Source of the DNA: Solanum dulcamara
Taxonomy: Eukaryota; Streptophyta; Magnoliopsida; Solanales; Solanaceae
Length of the DNA: 64,000 bases
Direction: 5' to 3'
Assembly: GCF_947179165.1 (NCBI RefSeq)
Contig: NC_077248.1
Location: forward strand, 15,042,256 to 15,106,255
The translations under genes were made by a program, and so were the position numbers. How positions within the stretch are numbered: the first letter of the stretch is position 1; every line of letters starts with the position of its first letter. Shown in pieces: positions 47,771 through 58,918 of the stretch. The notes below the pieces were generated by a model. It was given only the letters and a program-made list of their open reading frames with translations, was not told the DNA's origin and did no database searches.

Positions 47771-50700
47771 ATAATATGTACAAAGTGCCTGATCACTTTA
47801 ATATTAGTGTTTGAATATGATGCTCATTTTTGAACACTCTATATTCATTGTAGCTTGCTGGAGATTTGAACAAGGCATTGTTGATCATTTTTTTAAACGT
47901 CTCCTTTTCGTCTGACGAATCCTGGTGACAAAATTATCACTTTGAAAACTCTTTATTCTTTTAACTTCTTTATACTTGCTGAAGGGAGGGATATGGTGAT
48001 GTTTTATCAATCTGCATCCACAGAAAAATGGTTAGTTTTGAATGAATTGATTTGTGTTGAATTCTCCATTTGTTTTCTCCTTGTCTTGCTATCTTTGATC
48101 ACTTGCTCTGATTCCCCACTTCTCGATAGATATAAGACTAAAATATATTCATGCAAAATATTTGATGTATCAAAAGATTTAAGAAAGATGAGTTTTTGAA
48201 AAGTAATTTGAAAAAGACCACTGCCAGATGTCATGTCACGCATAACTTAAATGAATGTCCTTGATCCGAAGCTTTTAGAAGGCTTGATATCTTGTTCACA
48301 AAATTTTTAAGGATTCTTGGGACATTCTGACATAGCTAGAAAGTTTTTGTAGTTGACTCTGAACTCTGATGGTGCTAGAGATTATTGAGGTGGAAATTGA
48401 CCTTCCAACAATGTCGGGGATCATTTGATGCCAACCTTGAACTTTGAAATTGAGTAAAACCTTCTGATGGTATTGGATAAAATTTTTGAGGTCATCCTCA
48501 AAAATTTCTGTCGTAGTTAGATGTCTTGGTAAATATCATACTACCAATAAGAGATTTGTAGAATTTTTAAGATCGTATCAAAAATTCTGTCTTGGTCACT
48601 TTTCTGATGCACCTCAGTCTTGTCTTCTTTTGTGAAAAGATTTTCTTTGAATTTTTTGAGTCTCTCTCAAAATTTCTGTCCCAATTTCTATCATAAATAG
48701 AGAACTTATGGGAGATATGACTGAACCGTTGTGGCACCTACATATTTCGTTGAGGCAAGAATCAGGTCAAACATAGTTCCCCCCTCGGGAGATAAATAAA
48801 AAAGGAAGATTTAATAGAAAATGACTAAGTCCGACATAGGCCGCCTACGTATCTCATTTTTGAAAATTCAGATCAGACATAGTTCATTAAAATGGGAGGG
48901 TTAATTTAAAACAAACAAGCATAGAAACAATTACAGGCAAATGACGTAATTAAAAGGACGTTGAACCTTCAAACATAGTATCTCTTGACAGCATCTGAGT
49001 TGATTTGTTTCGGCCACTCTTGGCCATCCATTTTGGACAATATTAATGCACCTCCAGATAACACTTTGCGAACTATGTAAGGTCCTTGCCAATTTGGCGC
49101 GAACTTTCCTTTATACTCATCTTGATGTGGAAAAATGCATTTGAGAACCAATTGACCAACTTCAAACTTTCTTGGTCTCACTCACTTGTTAAAAGCACGA
49201 GTCATTCTTTGCTGGTATAGTTGACAATGGCAAACGACAGTCATTCTCTTTTCATCAATCAAAGACAAATGTTCAATTCGATTACGAACCTAATCGGCGT
49301 TGCTCAATTCAGCTTCTTGAATAATTTTCAAAAAAGGTATCTACACTTCGACAGGGATTACGGCCTGTGTCTCGTACACTAGCTAGTATGGGGTTGCTCC
49401 AATTGATGTTCTGACAGTTGTTCGGTATCCTAGCAGAGTGTATGACAACATCTCATGCCAACCTCTGTGATTGCCAATCATTTTCCTCAAGATCTTTTTG
49501 ATGTTCTTGTTGGCAGCTTCTACGACTCCATTCATTTGAGGACGATACGCGGTTGAGTTTCGGTGATTAATCTTGAATTGCTCACATATCTCTTTTATTA
49601 AATGACTATTGAGATTTTCTCCATTATCAGTAATGATGGAATCCGGTATTTCAAATCTACATATCAAATTGTTACGGACAAAGTCTACTATTACCTTCTT
49701 CGTAACTGATTTATACGAGGCTGCTTCCACCCACTTAGTGAAGTAATCAATAGCAACTAAAATGAACCTATGTCCATTAGAAGTGGATGGCTCTATTGGA
49801 CTAATGACATCCATACCTCAAGCCACAAATGGCCAAGGAGAACTCATGGCATTGAGTTCGTGAGGAGGTACTTGAATTAAATCACCGTGCACTTGACATT
49901 GATGACATATTTGCACATACTTACAATAATCATGCTCCATAGTCATCCAAAAATAGCCGGATTGAAGGATCTTCTTCGCCAAGGTAATCCCATTCATGTG
50001 AGTTCCACAAACTCCCACGTGAATTTGTTCGAGAAGCTTTGTAGCTTCAATAGCATCGACATATCTGAAAAGACCCATATCTAGAGTTCTCCTATAAAGG
50101 GTTTCTCCACTTGGAAAGAAATTGTTAGCCATTCGACGTATTGCTTTCTTCTGATTAAAAGTCGCATTATCTGGATAAGTTCCAGTTTTAGATACCTTTT
50201 TATGTCAAAGTACATGGGTCTCCCATCTGGTTCTTCTTCGACATGCGAATAGTGAGCGGGTTGTTCTTTCAATTAGATCTCCACAGGATCAATGTAACTT
50301 ATATCTGGATGTTTGATCATTGAGGAGATAGTAGCAAGAGTGTCAGCAAATTCGTTTTGCAACCTTGGGGTATATCTAAACTCGATCTTGCAAAACATTT
50401 TACACAACCTTTGCACTAACTTCACGTACGGTGCAATCTTCGAATTCTTTACGGCCTATTTCCCCTGAACCTGATAAATCAGTTAATCTAAATCTCCTAT
50501 TACCAACAACTCTTCAATGTCTTTATCGATCGCCATCTTTAGATCCATGATGAATGCTTCATACTCAGCCATGTTGTTCGTGCAACGAAATCGGAGTTTG
50601 GCTGCCATAGGGTAATGTTGGCCAGATTCTGATATTAGGATTGCTCCAATCCCACTTCCTTCATGATTCATTGCCCCATCAAAAAATACTCTCCAACCAA

Positions 50701-51438
50701 GGTATGCCTCAGAGATATCTTCTCCTACAAATATTACCTCTTCATCAGGAAAATAAGTTCTGAGCGGTTCATACTCTTCGTCTACTAGATTTTCTGCAAG
50801 ATAATCCACTAAGGCTTGTGCTTTTATCGCCTTTTGGGTCACATACACAATATCAAACTCACTCAACAACATTTGCCATTTTGCCAATTTCCAGTGGGCA
50901 TCGCTTTCTGAAAAATATACTTCAATGGATCCATCTTGGAAATGAGATATGTAGTATATGAAGACAACTAATGTCTCAACTTTTGAGCAATCTAGGTTAA
51001 AGCACAACAAGTTTTCTCCAAAAGAGTGTAACCAGCCTCGTATGGAGTAAACTTCATGCTTAAGTAGTAGATTGATCGTTCCTTCTTCCCAATCTCATCA
51101 TGTTGACCTAGCATGCATCCAAATGCATTATCCGATATAAACAAATATAACAAAATTAGAACTCTTTCCCTCGGAGGAACTAGCACCGACGGATTAGATA
51201 AGTAACTTTTGATAGCATCGAAAGCTATCTGACATTCTTTGGTCTATTTTTTCGATGCATTCTTTTTCAGCAGCTTAAAGATAGGATCACAGATCAATAT
51301 GGACTGAGCTATAAATCGGCCGATGTAGTTCAATCTTCCCAAAAATCTCATCACTTCCTTCTTGGTCTTTGGTGGAGGTAATTCTTCAATCGCCTTGATT
51401 TTAGAGGGATCAAACTCGATACCCCTTCTACTAACTAT
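47771..51438 (-). pseudogene. pol: Tat-type pol block C (RT, RNase H, second RNase H, integrase)
   Basis: RT C-terminal and RNase H sequence lies at 51435-50990 (PPRERVLILLYLFISDNAFG, YYLSMKFTPYEA). The second RNase H is the best preserved in the window (50735-50483, WRVFFDGAMNHEGSGIGAIL, CTNNMAEYEAFIMDLKMAID). The integrase zinc module is near 50030-49900 and the catalytic core at 49814-49383 (AIDYFTKWVE, TDNG, VVEAANKN). It shares three integrase nonsense codons with B and also a TGA at the AWGMDV position. RT ends abruptly at about 51439, where gag-side sequence begins, so the N-terminal half of RT and the protease are deleted. Confidence 0.88.
47942..48199 (+). other. 85-codon ORF antisense to pol, block C copy
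   Basis: Starts MKTLYSFNFFILAEGRDMVM and ends KDLRKMSF. Closest to the block B copy. Confidence 0.25.
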
Positions 51439-51439
51439 A

Positions 51440-53131
51440 ATTCTTCAATCAAATGATACGCACATGTTTGGTCGGCTCTAAAGAATCTAGAGCTTGTATC
51501 AGCCGATTTAGGTGCAATGGGATGAATAATACCTGCACCTCTCAGTCTTTTGAATAGCTTAATCCGACTTTCCACTAGAGGAGTAAAAATCCTAACAGGT
51601 CTATTTTCAAAATTAGGTTGGGTAAGGTTGTAGTTATTTTGTGAGAGTGGGGGTACATGACGATAACTAGGACGATTTTGGTGGAAAGGTGCGAAAGTTC
51701 AAAAATTTGGGCGCTGTAGAGTTTGGTAGTCACAAGGAGCATTTTGATAGTGTGGAGGTAGGTAATTAGGAGGAAGAGTTTGATAACTCGGCTGGACATA
51801 AAAAATTAGGTAGGAATTTTGTGAAGATGGGGGATAGATTCTAGAGGGTGAGGTTTTTCTGGAGCTAAAATTGGATGATCTTTATATCCTTCTATCAGGT
51901 GCATGAGAAATAAAGGACACATCTTCTCTTTTGTTTTTGAACAAACCTGAAGACCCAGTTTGGATGGCCACACGGTTAATCCTTTTGGTCTTACGATCTC
52001 CATATTGTATGTAAATCTTTCGATGAAATCTTTAGCCAAAGCATTCCAATTTGGCCACAGTTTCATTTCTTGAGAACCAAACCATTCCAAAGCCTATCTT
52101 CTTCAGCTTCGGCTAAATAGTCGCATTAATAAAGCCTCATTCTTCCCAACTCCTACGAGTTGATCAGAATATGCTTTCAAATGAGCCAAAGGATTCCTAG
52201 TTCCATCGAAAGTATCAAATTTAGATACTTTAAACCCTTCCGGAAGATCCAGATTTGGATGGATACACATATCTTCATAATTTAAACTAACAACATCCGG
52301 GGTATAGTGAAACTCCTTCATAGCTTTTATAATTTCCTCTTTCATGCTCTTCTTGGTTACTTCCTCTTTGGTCCTCCACTCCCTTGCTTGTTCTTTATAG
52401 TGATCAAGTTCGGAACTGTTGGCATAGGGTTCATTTGGGATTGGGATTTGTAAAGTTGTCTTTTGAGGCGAGGGATGGGTAAATGGGGAATTTTATGTAT
52501 TTTGAGGAGCTTGGTAATTTTGGAGAAATTTCTGACAGTTAGTATGCTGATTTTGATAATGGGAAAAGGTTTGTGGATTGTTAACATTTTGGATTTGTGG
52601 GGGAGTACAAGCTCGAGGGTTGGTATTTTGTGGAGGAAGGAAGGTTGGAGGGTCGGTACTCTGAGGGTGAGGTGGCTCTTGGTAGGAAGCGGAAGCATGA
52701 TGGAGGTTGGAGGCAGTGAGATCAACGATGCAGGCATTTTGAGCGGGGTTTAAGGATCGGTTTTGAATGTGTTCCTTACTTGAATTCAGAGAAGGGAAAT
52801 AAATTGAAGGCCTTCTATCGCCTAGAACAGGCGTGTTGGCGGCTATTACTAGGTCTGTTAATTCTCAATTTTTTTGTATCTCAACTTTCATCCCGACGAT
52901 TTATAGCACTAATTGTGCAATCAGCTCATTTTGTTCAGCGTTGACATGGTCTGTCACAACAATCTCCGTCAAACTAGTGTTCTCATCATTGCTAGTCATT
53001 TTACTTTTCCCTACTAATAGATTTTGATTGGGGAAGGAATCTTTAGAAGCCTTTGATCTCGTGAAATAAGGGTGCTCGGCCAGTTTATCAACACAGATCA
53101 ATTCTAAGTATTTACACAGAAAATAACTCAA
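51440..53131 (-). pseudogene. gag: gag of the Tat-type element
   Basis: The minus-strand N-terminus is near 53131-52901 (HPYFTRSKASKDSFPNQNLL). A Pro/Gln-rich linker follows (PPTFLPPQNTNPRACTPPQ, about 52660). The capsid-type domain then reads FDGTRNPLAHLKAYSDQLVG, GKNEALLMRLFSRS (52345-52103) and WPNWNALAKDFIERFTYNME (52090-51970). This matches Gag of Tat/Ogre-like elements. Frameshifts separate the parts, the C-terminal part is shortened, and after about 51440 the sequence jumps directly to RT. Non-functional. Confidence 0.82.
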
Positions 53132-54504
53132 AAGGCGAACATGTCAGTGTGCATTTATAATAGATAATGCAAAATATCACACATAGAAAAGATAAACACA
53201 AGAGTTGCTTTATTTGAAAATAAGGTAACCCACGAGTATTGAAAAATGACAAAACAGACAGGAATTTGCTTATTGAATTTAGGATTTAGTGTATCAAGAA
53301 AGATGATTTGGGTTGAATCAAGATCTTCTTGAATTTTTCAAGGTTGCATCTCGACATCTGTTAATGTAGTATTGATATCTCTTTGTAAAATATTAAGGGA
53401 GAAAGGCAAGCTTTCAAAAGATAGAGGTCAAACCTTGAAAGGCTGCCTATGTATCCTATAATTTTTAGAGGAGAGAGTAAGTTTAGGACTTGAAAATAAA
53501 ATTTGAATTTGTAGAGAAACAAAAGACTCTAAGAACAATTGGCCGTACTTTGGATAATGACTTGATATTTGAGCTTTGAAATATATATATAAGAGTGGGC
53601 TAGAGTGTCTTCAAGTAAAACAATACATTCATTCAAACAGTTATAGCATATAATAGGTAAACAATTATTATGTGTCCTAAACTGATATGTGACCCTTTTG
53701 TGCCAAGGGTAGGCCTAACGATTTGAAGGATGTATAACATCATTTGAAACATTCCATTGTCCCAAAACTTATATTTATACAAATATTATGAATAAACTGA
53801 ATTGGGATACATAATGGGGAAAAAGGGATACAAATAATCAGTCCCACGTAAGGGTACAATCCTAACTAAGCCTTCTTGACATCTCCAAACATTAGCCTCT
53901 TTTGGATAAAATAGCAACTTGTGAAGATCCTTTTTTGACAAGGCTAATAAAAAAAACTGCTAACCCGAGGGACAATGTTTGTCAAATGGCGTATACAACA
54001 TTCAAATTTAAACACACAGGTATGGTCATCCGTTTAAGCCGAAGGCCATTTTGGACTCAAGGTGGTCTTTCTAATGGGCCCAATACAGCTTGGGTATTGG
54101 GTCATCTTAAGTCAATGCGCTAAATCAGGGCTTTGGTTTCACTCTACGCTAGGTTGACTAAGAGTGACTTTTGCAAGATTGGTAACCCAAGCGGACAACT
54201 CAGGCTGGAACTTACGACAACCATTAGACGCATGACGTATCAATAAATTGTCGATCGTTCCGAAAAAGGGTCAAGTATAAAAAGCCCAGCTGCGGTTCCT
54301 CAAAACCATTTTTTAATATACTATACATTAAATAGGAAGATGACATGAAATGCAAATGACAGTTCAATATATAAATTAAGCAAATAATTGTGCAATTAAG
54401 GAAAGCAAGAAATACTGATTATTATAAACCCCAACAGTTAGTCAAATAAACAATTAAATCTAATGGTTAGAACCTAATTAATTCCCCAGCAGAGTCGTCA
54501 TTTC
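53132..54504 (-). other. 5' leader and primer site of the minus-strand Tat-type element
   Basis: Directly inside the LTR the minus strand reads GAAATGACGACTCTGCTGGG, the primer-site counterpart of 37336. The leader is homologous to the plus-strand leader at 37336-38870, so the two form an interrupted inverted repeat with about 14-15 kb between them. Untranslated. Confidence 0.78.
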
Positions 54505-56742
54505 TGTTATGTCGAAAAATAGACGAGTTTAAAATCGATTTCATCTTTTAGAGAAAAAAATCAATTTTAGTAAAAGAAGAGTCGCTACTTAATTTTTTAA
54601 AGAAATTAAGAAAACTTAATTTAAAAGACCCTAACAGATTTAAGTCTTAAAAATTCAGAGAAAAAGGTGTGAGGTTCATATTACTATTTTAAGAAGGTTT
54701 TATCACTTAAAATAGCCGCTAACATGCAGTTGTCCAACGATTTCAAAATTAGTTGACTAACTTTGGGAAAATGTGTTTTACACAATAATTGAATCATTAA
54801 ACAATTTGAAAGAAATATAAATTTTAGAATATTTTTAGATAATTTATAAGAGTAATAGACTTGCTATAAAAAAGATTAAATAAAAGAGGAATAATTAAAT
54901 AAATTATTTACATTAAACAAACAATCATAAAAGATGGTTTCTCTTTAAGGGAATTAATTAGGCTAAACTAAACAATTAATGTTAGAATTAATACAGGATA
55001 AATAAATATTATTAACTAATTAAAAAAAAGATTAAAGACAATAGAAATTAGTGATACCTATAATAAAACAATTTAGTTTTTAACATTTAAACTACCACAA
55101 AAATATATCAATGAAAATATTTTAGAATAGATGGGATAAAAATATTTATATATTCATATTTTTCGGATCAGCGCCGGCTTATTAATCGGAAGACAAAAAC
55201 ATAGTATTTTGTCATTTTCTGCTCGGGTCGACTTCCATCATTTCCGAAGGGCCTATCTACCCCTACCCCTCCTAAGTTTATTTATTATTATAATCCTAAA
55301 ACGATCTAAAAGAAATAATAAAATCTAATGTCCTAAAAGATGTCTAACGTCCCAACTTAATATCCAAGAGGCATTGGACGTACTATTAGGGTAGGTTTTA
55401 GACTAAAGAAAATATAGTCATCCTAATTAGACACATCGCCAAACAAAATAGATGGGACGAGCAGTTAGCACATAAAATTTCAAGTAAGCCTCTAGATTAA
55501 TTATTTAGCATGCTTGAAAACACAGATAAATAGTGAAAGTTATAATAATTACCGAATGTACGTATACAATAAGACGTATGTATCATAAATACAAAAACTT
55601 GAATAACATGGGGACAAATTTCATTATTTAGACATGTGAGACAATTTCAATTTCTAAGGTGATTATGATAAAAGAAGACATACTTGTCAATTTTATTGTT
55701 AACTAATAGCATTTATAAAATACTATTAACATGATTTTTAATTAATGTGCTGGAAATTTATTAGAAACACAATAGATATGATTTCTAAATATTGATATGC
55801 TGACGATTTATTAAAATATAGATACGATCTTAAAGATAGAATAACATAATAAAGATTTATTAGAACCCTATAGGCATGGCTTCTACGCATGATATAATAA
55901 AAGCCTAATATCTATTTAATTGGCATATTAGGATTATAATACCTATAAACATGATTATTATATGATAAAATATGCTAAAAATATTGTTAGGTTCCATGGG
56001 TCTAATGAGCTCAAAATATTCTTACTTTATTAAAACCTAACTACAATTTCTATACCCCAATGGCATGCTTTCAAGCTAGGAATTATTTCATATTGGCACT
56101 ACCCAATAACATTTTCCAAATATTTATTACCCCATATAATGGTGAGGTGTGACAGTGGCACAGTGAGAAGAGAGAAGGCGCGGTGGTGGTGAGGGCGGAG
56201 GTGCGGCGGCTTGTGTATGTCTTCTCTTCTCTTCTCTTTGGAGAAGATGAAGAGTATACTAAGGGAGTTAGGGTGAGAGAGTTAGAGAGAGAGTCCATCC
56301 TTTTCTTCTTTTTTTTTAGAAAGAGGAAGAATAAGATAGTTTAGGGTTTTGGGGGTGTGAAATAGATGAGAATGAATGGGAGCCGTCCGATCAATCAAAC
56401 TAACGGATGAGATTTTGATTAAAAAAATAGACTACATTAAATTATAAAAATAAACTTAGTTAAAAAATATTTTTTATATAAAGAAAATACACACATATAT
56501 ACTAAATAGATACGTAAGAATATTTGAACGGATTAAGCTTATTATAAAAATAATAAAGATAATAGTAGTAATATTAATAAATAGCAAAATAATTATAAAT
56601 TATGAATATCAAAATATACGATTTATTTATTAAACTAAATATAAACTTATTTAATTAATAAAGAAATAATTTTGAAAAATGCCTATTTATTAAGATAGCA
56701 ATCCGAAAAGTAGTTATGGGTGGTCAAAATTGGGTATCAACA
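54505..56742 (-). repeat. Tat/Ogre-type LTR, minus strand (2238 bp)
   Basis: On the minus strand it starts TGTTGATACCCAATTTTGAC and ends TTTTCGACATAACA before a primer site. On its other side the minus strand reads AAAGAAAGAGACAGT just before the LTR start, a plausible polypurine tract. It thus has 3' LTR context on the right and 5' LTR context on the left, as in recombinants where two internal regions share one LTR. The frame at 56083-56298 is not recognised. Confidence 0.83.
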
Positions 56743-57764
56743 ACTGTCTCTTTCTTTGAGTAGGGTCTATGAAAGAGATCCTGGGCAAAGAAAATTGACA
56801 AATCAAATTTTGATCGACCATACTTTCCTCTTTTTGAAAGGCGGTTTGGTACGGACTTTTAGAAAATTATGGTCGAACTCTGGTATCGAGTCTCCTACAT
56901 ATCTCAGGTCATATGAGAATTTAAGCCACTTGTAGTTCGAGACGCTTGATTTGGTGCACGATTTTTTGAAAGAATACAAAAGTTATCCTGGTGTCGAATT
57001 ATGGAGAGACCAGAATGCTCGAGAATGAGATGAGGGATTTGTTTGAGTACAGCCGAGTTTTCAACAACGAGCCCGCCTATATATCCTTAAACCTAGGAAT
57101 CAGACTGCTTGTAGTTTGACTCAATCGGTTGAAAAAGAAATCTCTTATGCTAAGATAACCTTCGATTAGGAGGAGTGACATATGAATCGAGTATGAAAAA
57201 GAAGCTTGCAACCTCTTAGTCATGAATGTGACTAGCTTCACACCCATAATTAAGAATTTACACGGATATAATTTCCAAAGCTCTTGGTGTATTGTCACTC
57301 AGATTGAGAAGATGCTTTCGGTGACTAGTTGAAGTTTTTCGGAGCAAAATTGAAGCTAACAAACTCAAAGGGATTCCACATGACTTCTAGTAGGGGTGTG
57401 GTGTGGTGGAAGTTATTCTTCAACTCGTGTTCCAATTTGCTATGAAGAAAATTTATACGTTGTGCTGCATTCTTTTGATGTCATTCGCACCTATGGTTTA
57501 ATTGAGAATCTATCCTATTGGATGATCTCACCAAAGACTAAAACAAAACTCATTAGTATAAAAGATGTAACTCAAAGAAAAGGGTAGTGTCGTTACTGTG
57601 TAGGCATGTCAACCTCCTCCGATTTTGACATAGAACAAATAATACGTATTTCCTAAGTTGATGTGATTTGTAATATATTCTTCAACTGCAAATTGTTTCA
57701 ATTTTGATATAATGTGCAATGAGCTGATATGATGCGATATGATGATGAATTGAAATAAAATAAA
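56743..57764 (-). other. 3' noncoding region of Tat-type element D, LTR-proximal part
   Basis: It begins with the polypurine tract next to the LTR. Two diverged copies of the stem-loop motif lie at about 56900-56940 and 57070-57116. Frames at 56720-56935, 57077-57298 and 57396-57587 show no domain. Confidence 0.6.
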
Positions 57765-58290
57765 GATAGCCTTTCGGCAATGACATGGTAATGGCCCTCT
57801 CGGCAATGAAATAATAAATGATGGCCCTCTCGACAATGATGTGATAAATGATGTCCCTCTTGACAATAACATGATATATGATGGCCCTTTTGGTTATGAT
57901 ATGATAAATGATGGCCCTCTTGGATATGATAAATGATGGTCCTCTTGGCAATGATATGATAAATGATGGCCCTCTTGGCAATGATATGATAAATAATGGC
58001 CCTCTTGGCAATGATAAATGATGGACCTCTTGGCAATGATATGATAAAATGATGGCCCTCTTGGCAATGATAAATGATGGTCCTCTCGGCGATGATATGA
58101 TGAATGATGGCCCTCTTGGCAATGATAAATGGTGGTCCTCTTGGCAATGATAAATGATGGCCCTCTCGATGATAATATGATGAATGATGGCCCTTTTGGC
58201 GATGATAAATGATGACCCTCTCGGCGATGATATGATGAATGATGGCCCTCTTGGCAATGATGAATGATGACCCTCTTGGCAAGTGATATT
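57765..58290 (-). repeat. minisatellite of 25- and 30-bp units, about 19 copies
   Basis: The unit on the plus strand is CCCTCTTGGCAATGATATGA plus TAAATGATGG. A shorter version lacks five bases (ATATG class). Both lengths are interspersed. Overlapping minus-strand frames of ~190-224 codons are produced by the repeat and are not genes. Confidence 0.95.
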
Positions 58291-58790
58291 ACTACATCCG
58301 GTAATATAATACGAATAATAAAATATGAATGGCCCTATTGGCAATGATATTACCACATCCGATAATATAATATAAATAAAATAATATCATCGTATACGGT
58401 ATTATATCATCATATACGACATTATATCATCGTATACAGTATTATATCATCGTATATAACATTATATAATATGAGTAATATAATATGAATGGCCATCTTG
58501 GCGAATGATATTACAACCTCCGGTAATATAATACGAATAATAAAAATATGAATGACCCTCTTGGCAATGATATTACCACCTTCGGTAATATAATACGAAA
58601 TATGAATGGCCCTCTTGGCGAATGATATTACCACCTCCGATAATATAATATGAATGACCCTCTTAGCAAATGATATTACCACCTCCGGTAATATAATATG
58701 AATAAAATAATATGAATGGCCCTCTTGGCAATGATATTACCACCTCTGGTAATATAATACAAATAATAAAATATGAATGGCCTGAGGATG
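58270..58790 (-). repeat. second minisatellite, about 61-bp unit, 7 copies
   Basis: Each unit begins with the same CCCTCTTGGCAATGATAT head as the first array, then TTACCACCTCCGGTAA, a small inverted repeat, then AT-rich filler. Copies are 48-64 bp. A nested third array of about 21 bp (ATCGTATACGGTATTATATC, four copies) lies at 58387-58465. Confidence 0.92.
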
Positions 58791-58918
58791 GAGAATATAA
58801 TTTGATGTCATTGTGGACGCTTGCATTGAAAGTAGTTCTTTTGCGTTATACTGCACTAAAAAAAAGTAATAGACATATTGTCGTTTTAACTAACGACTGA
58901 GCAAACATTTTTAGGGAA
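58791..58918. other. spacer between the minisatellites and block D
   Basis: Noncoding. The homology to block A begins sharply at ATTCTTGAAAATAT (58919 here, 40821 in A), and the flanks differ on the far side. Confidence 0.5.

Noticed and set aside
52463..52753. Plus-strand 96-codon ORF over the gag linker
   Set aside because: The minus strand gives the expected Pro/Gln-rich Gag linker; the plus frame is its shadow.
57609..58356. Overlapping minus-strand ORFs of 87, 194 and 224 codons with repeated protein units
   Set aside because: Two frames of the same minisatellite stay open only because the units lack stops; no start context, domain or codon bias supports a protein.
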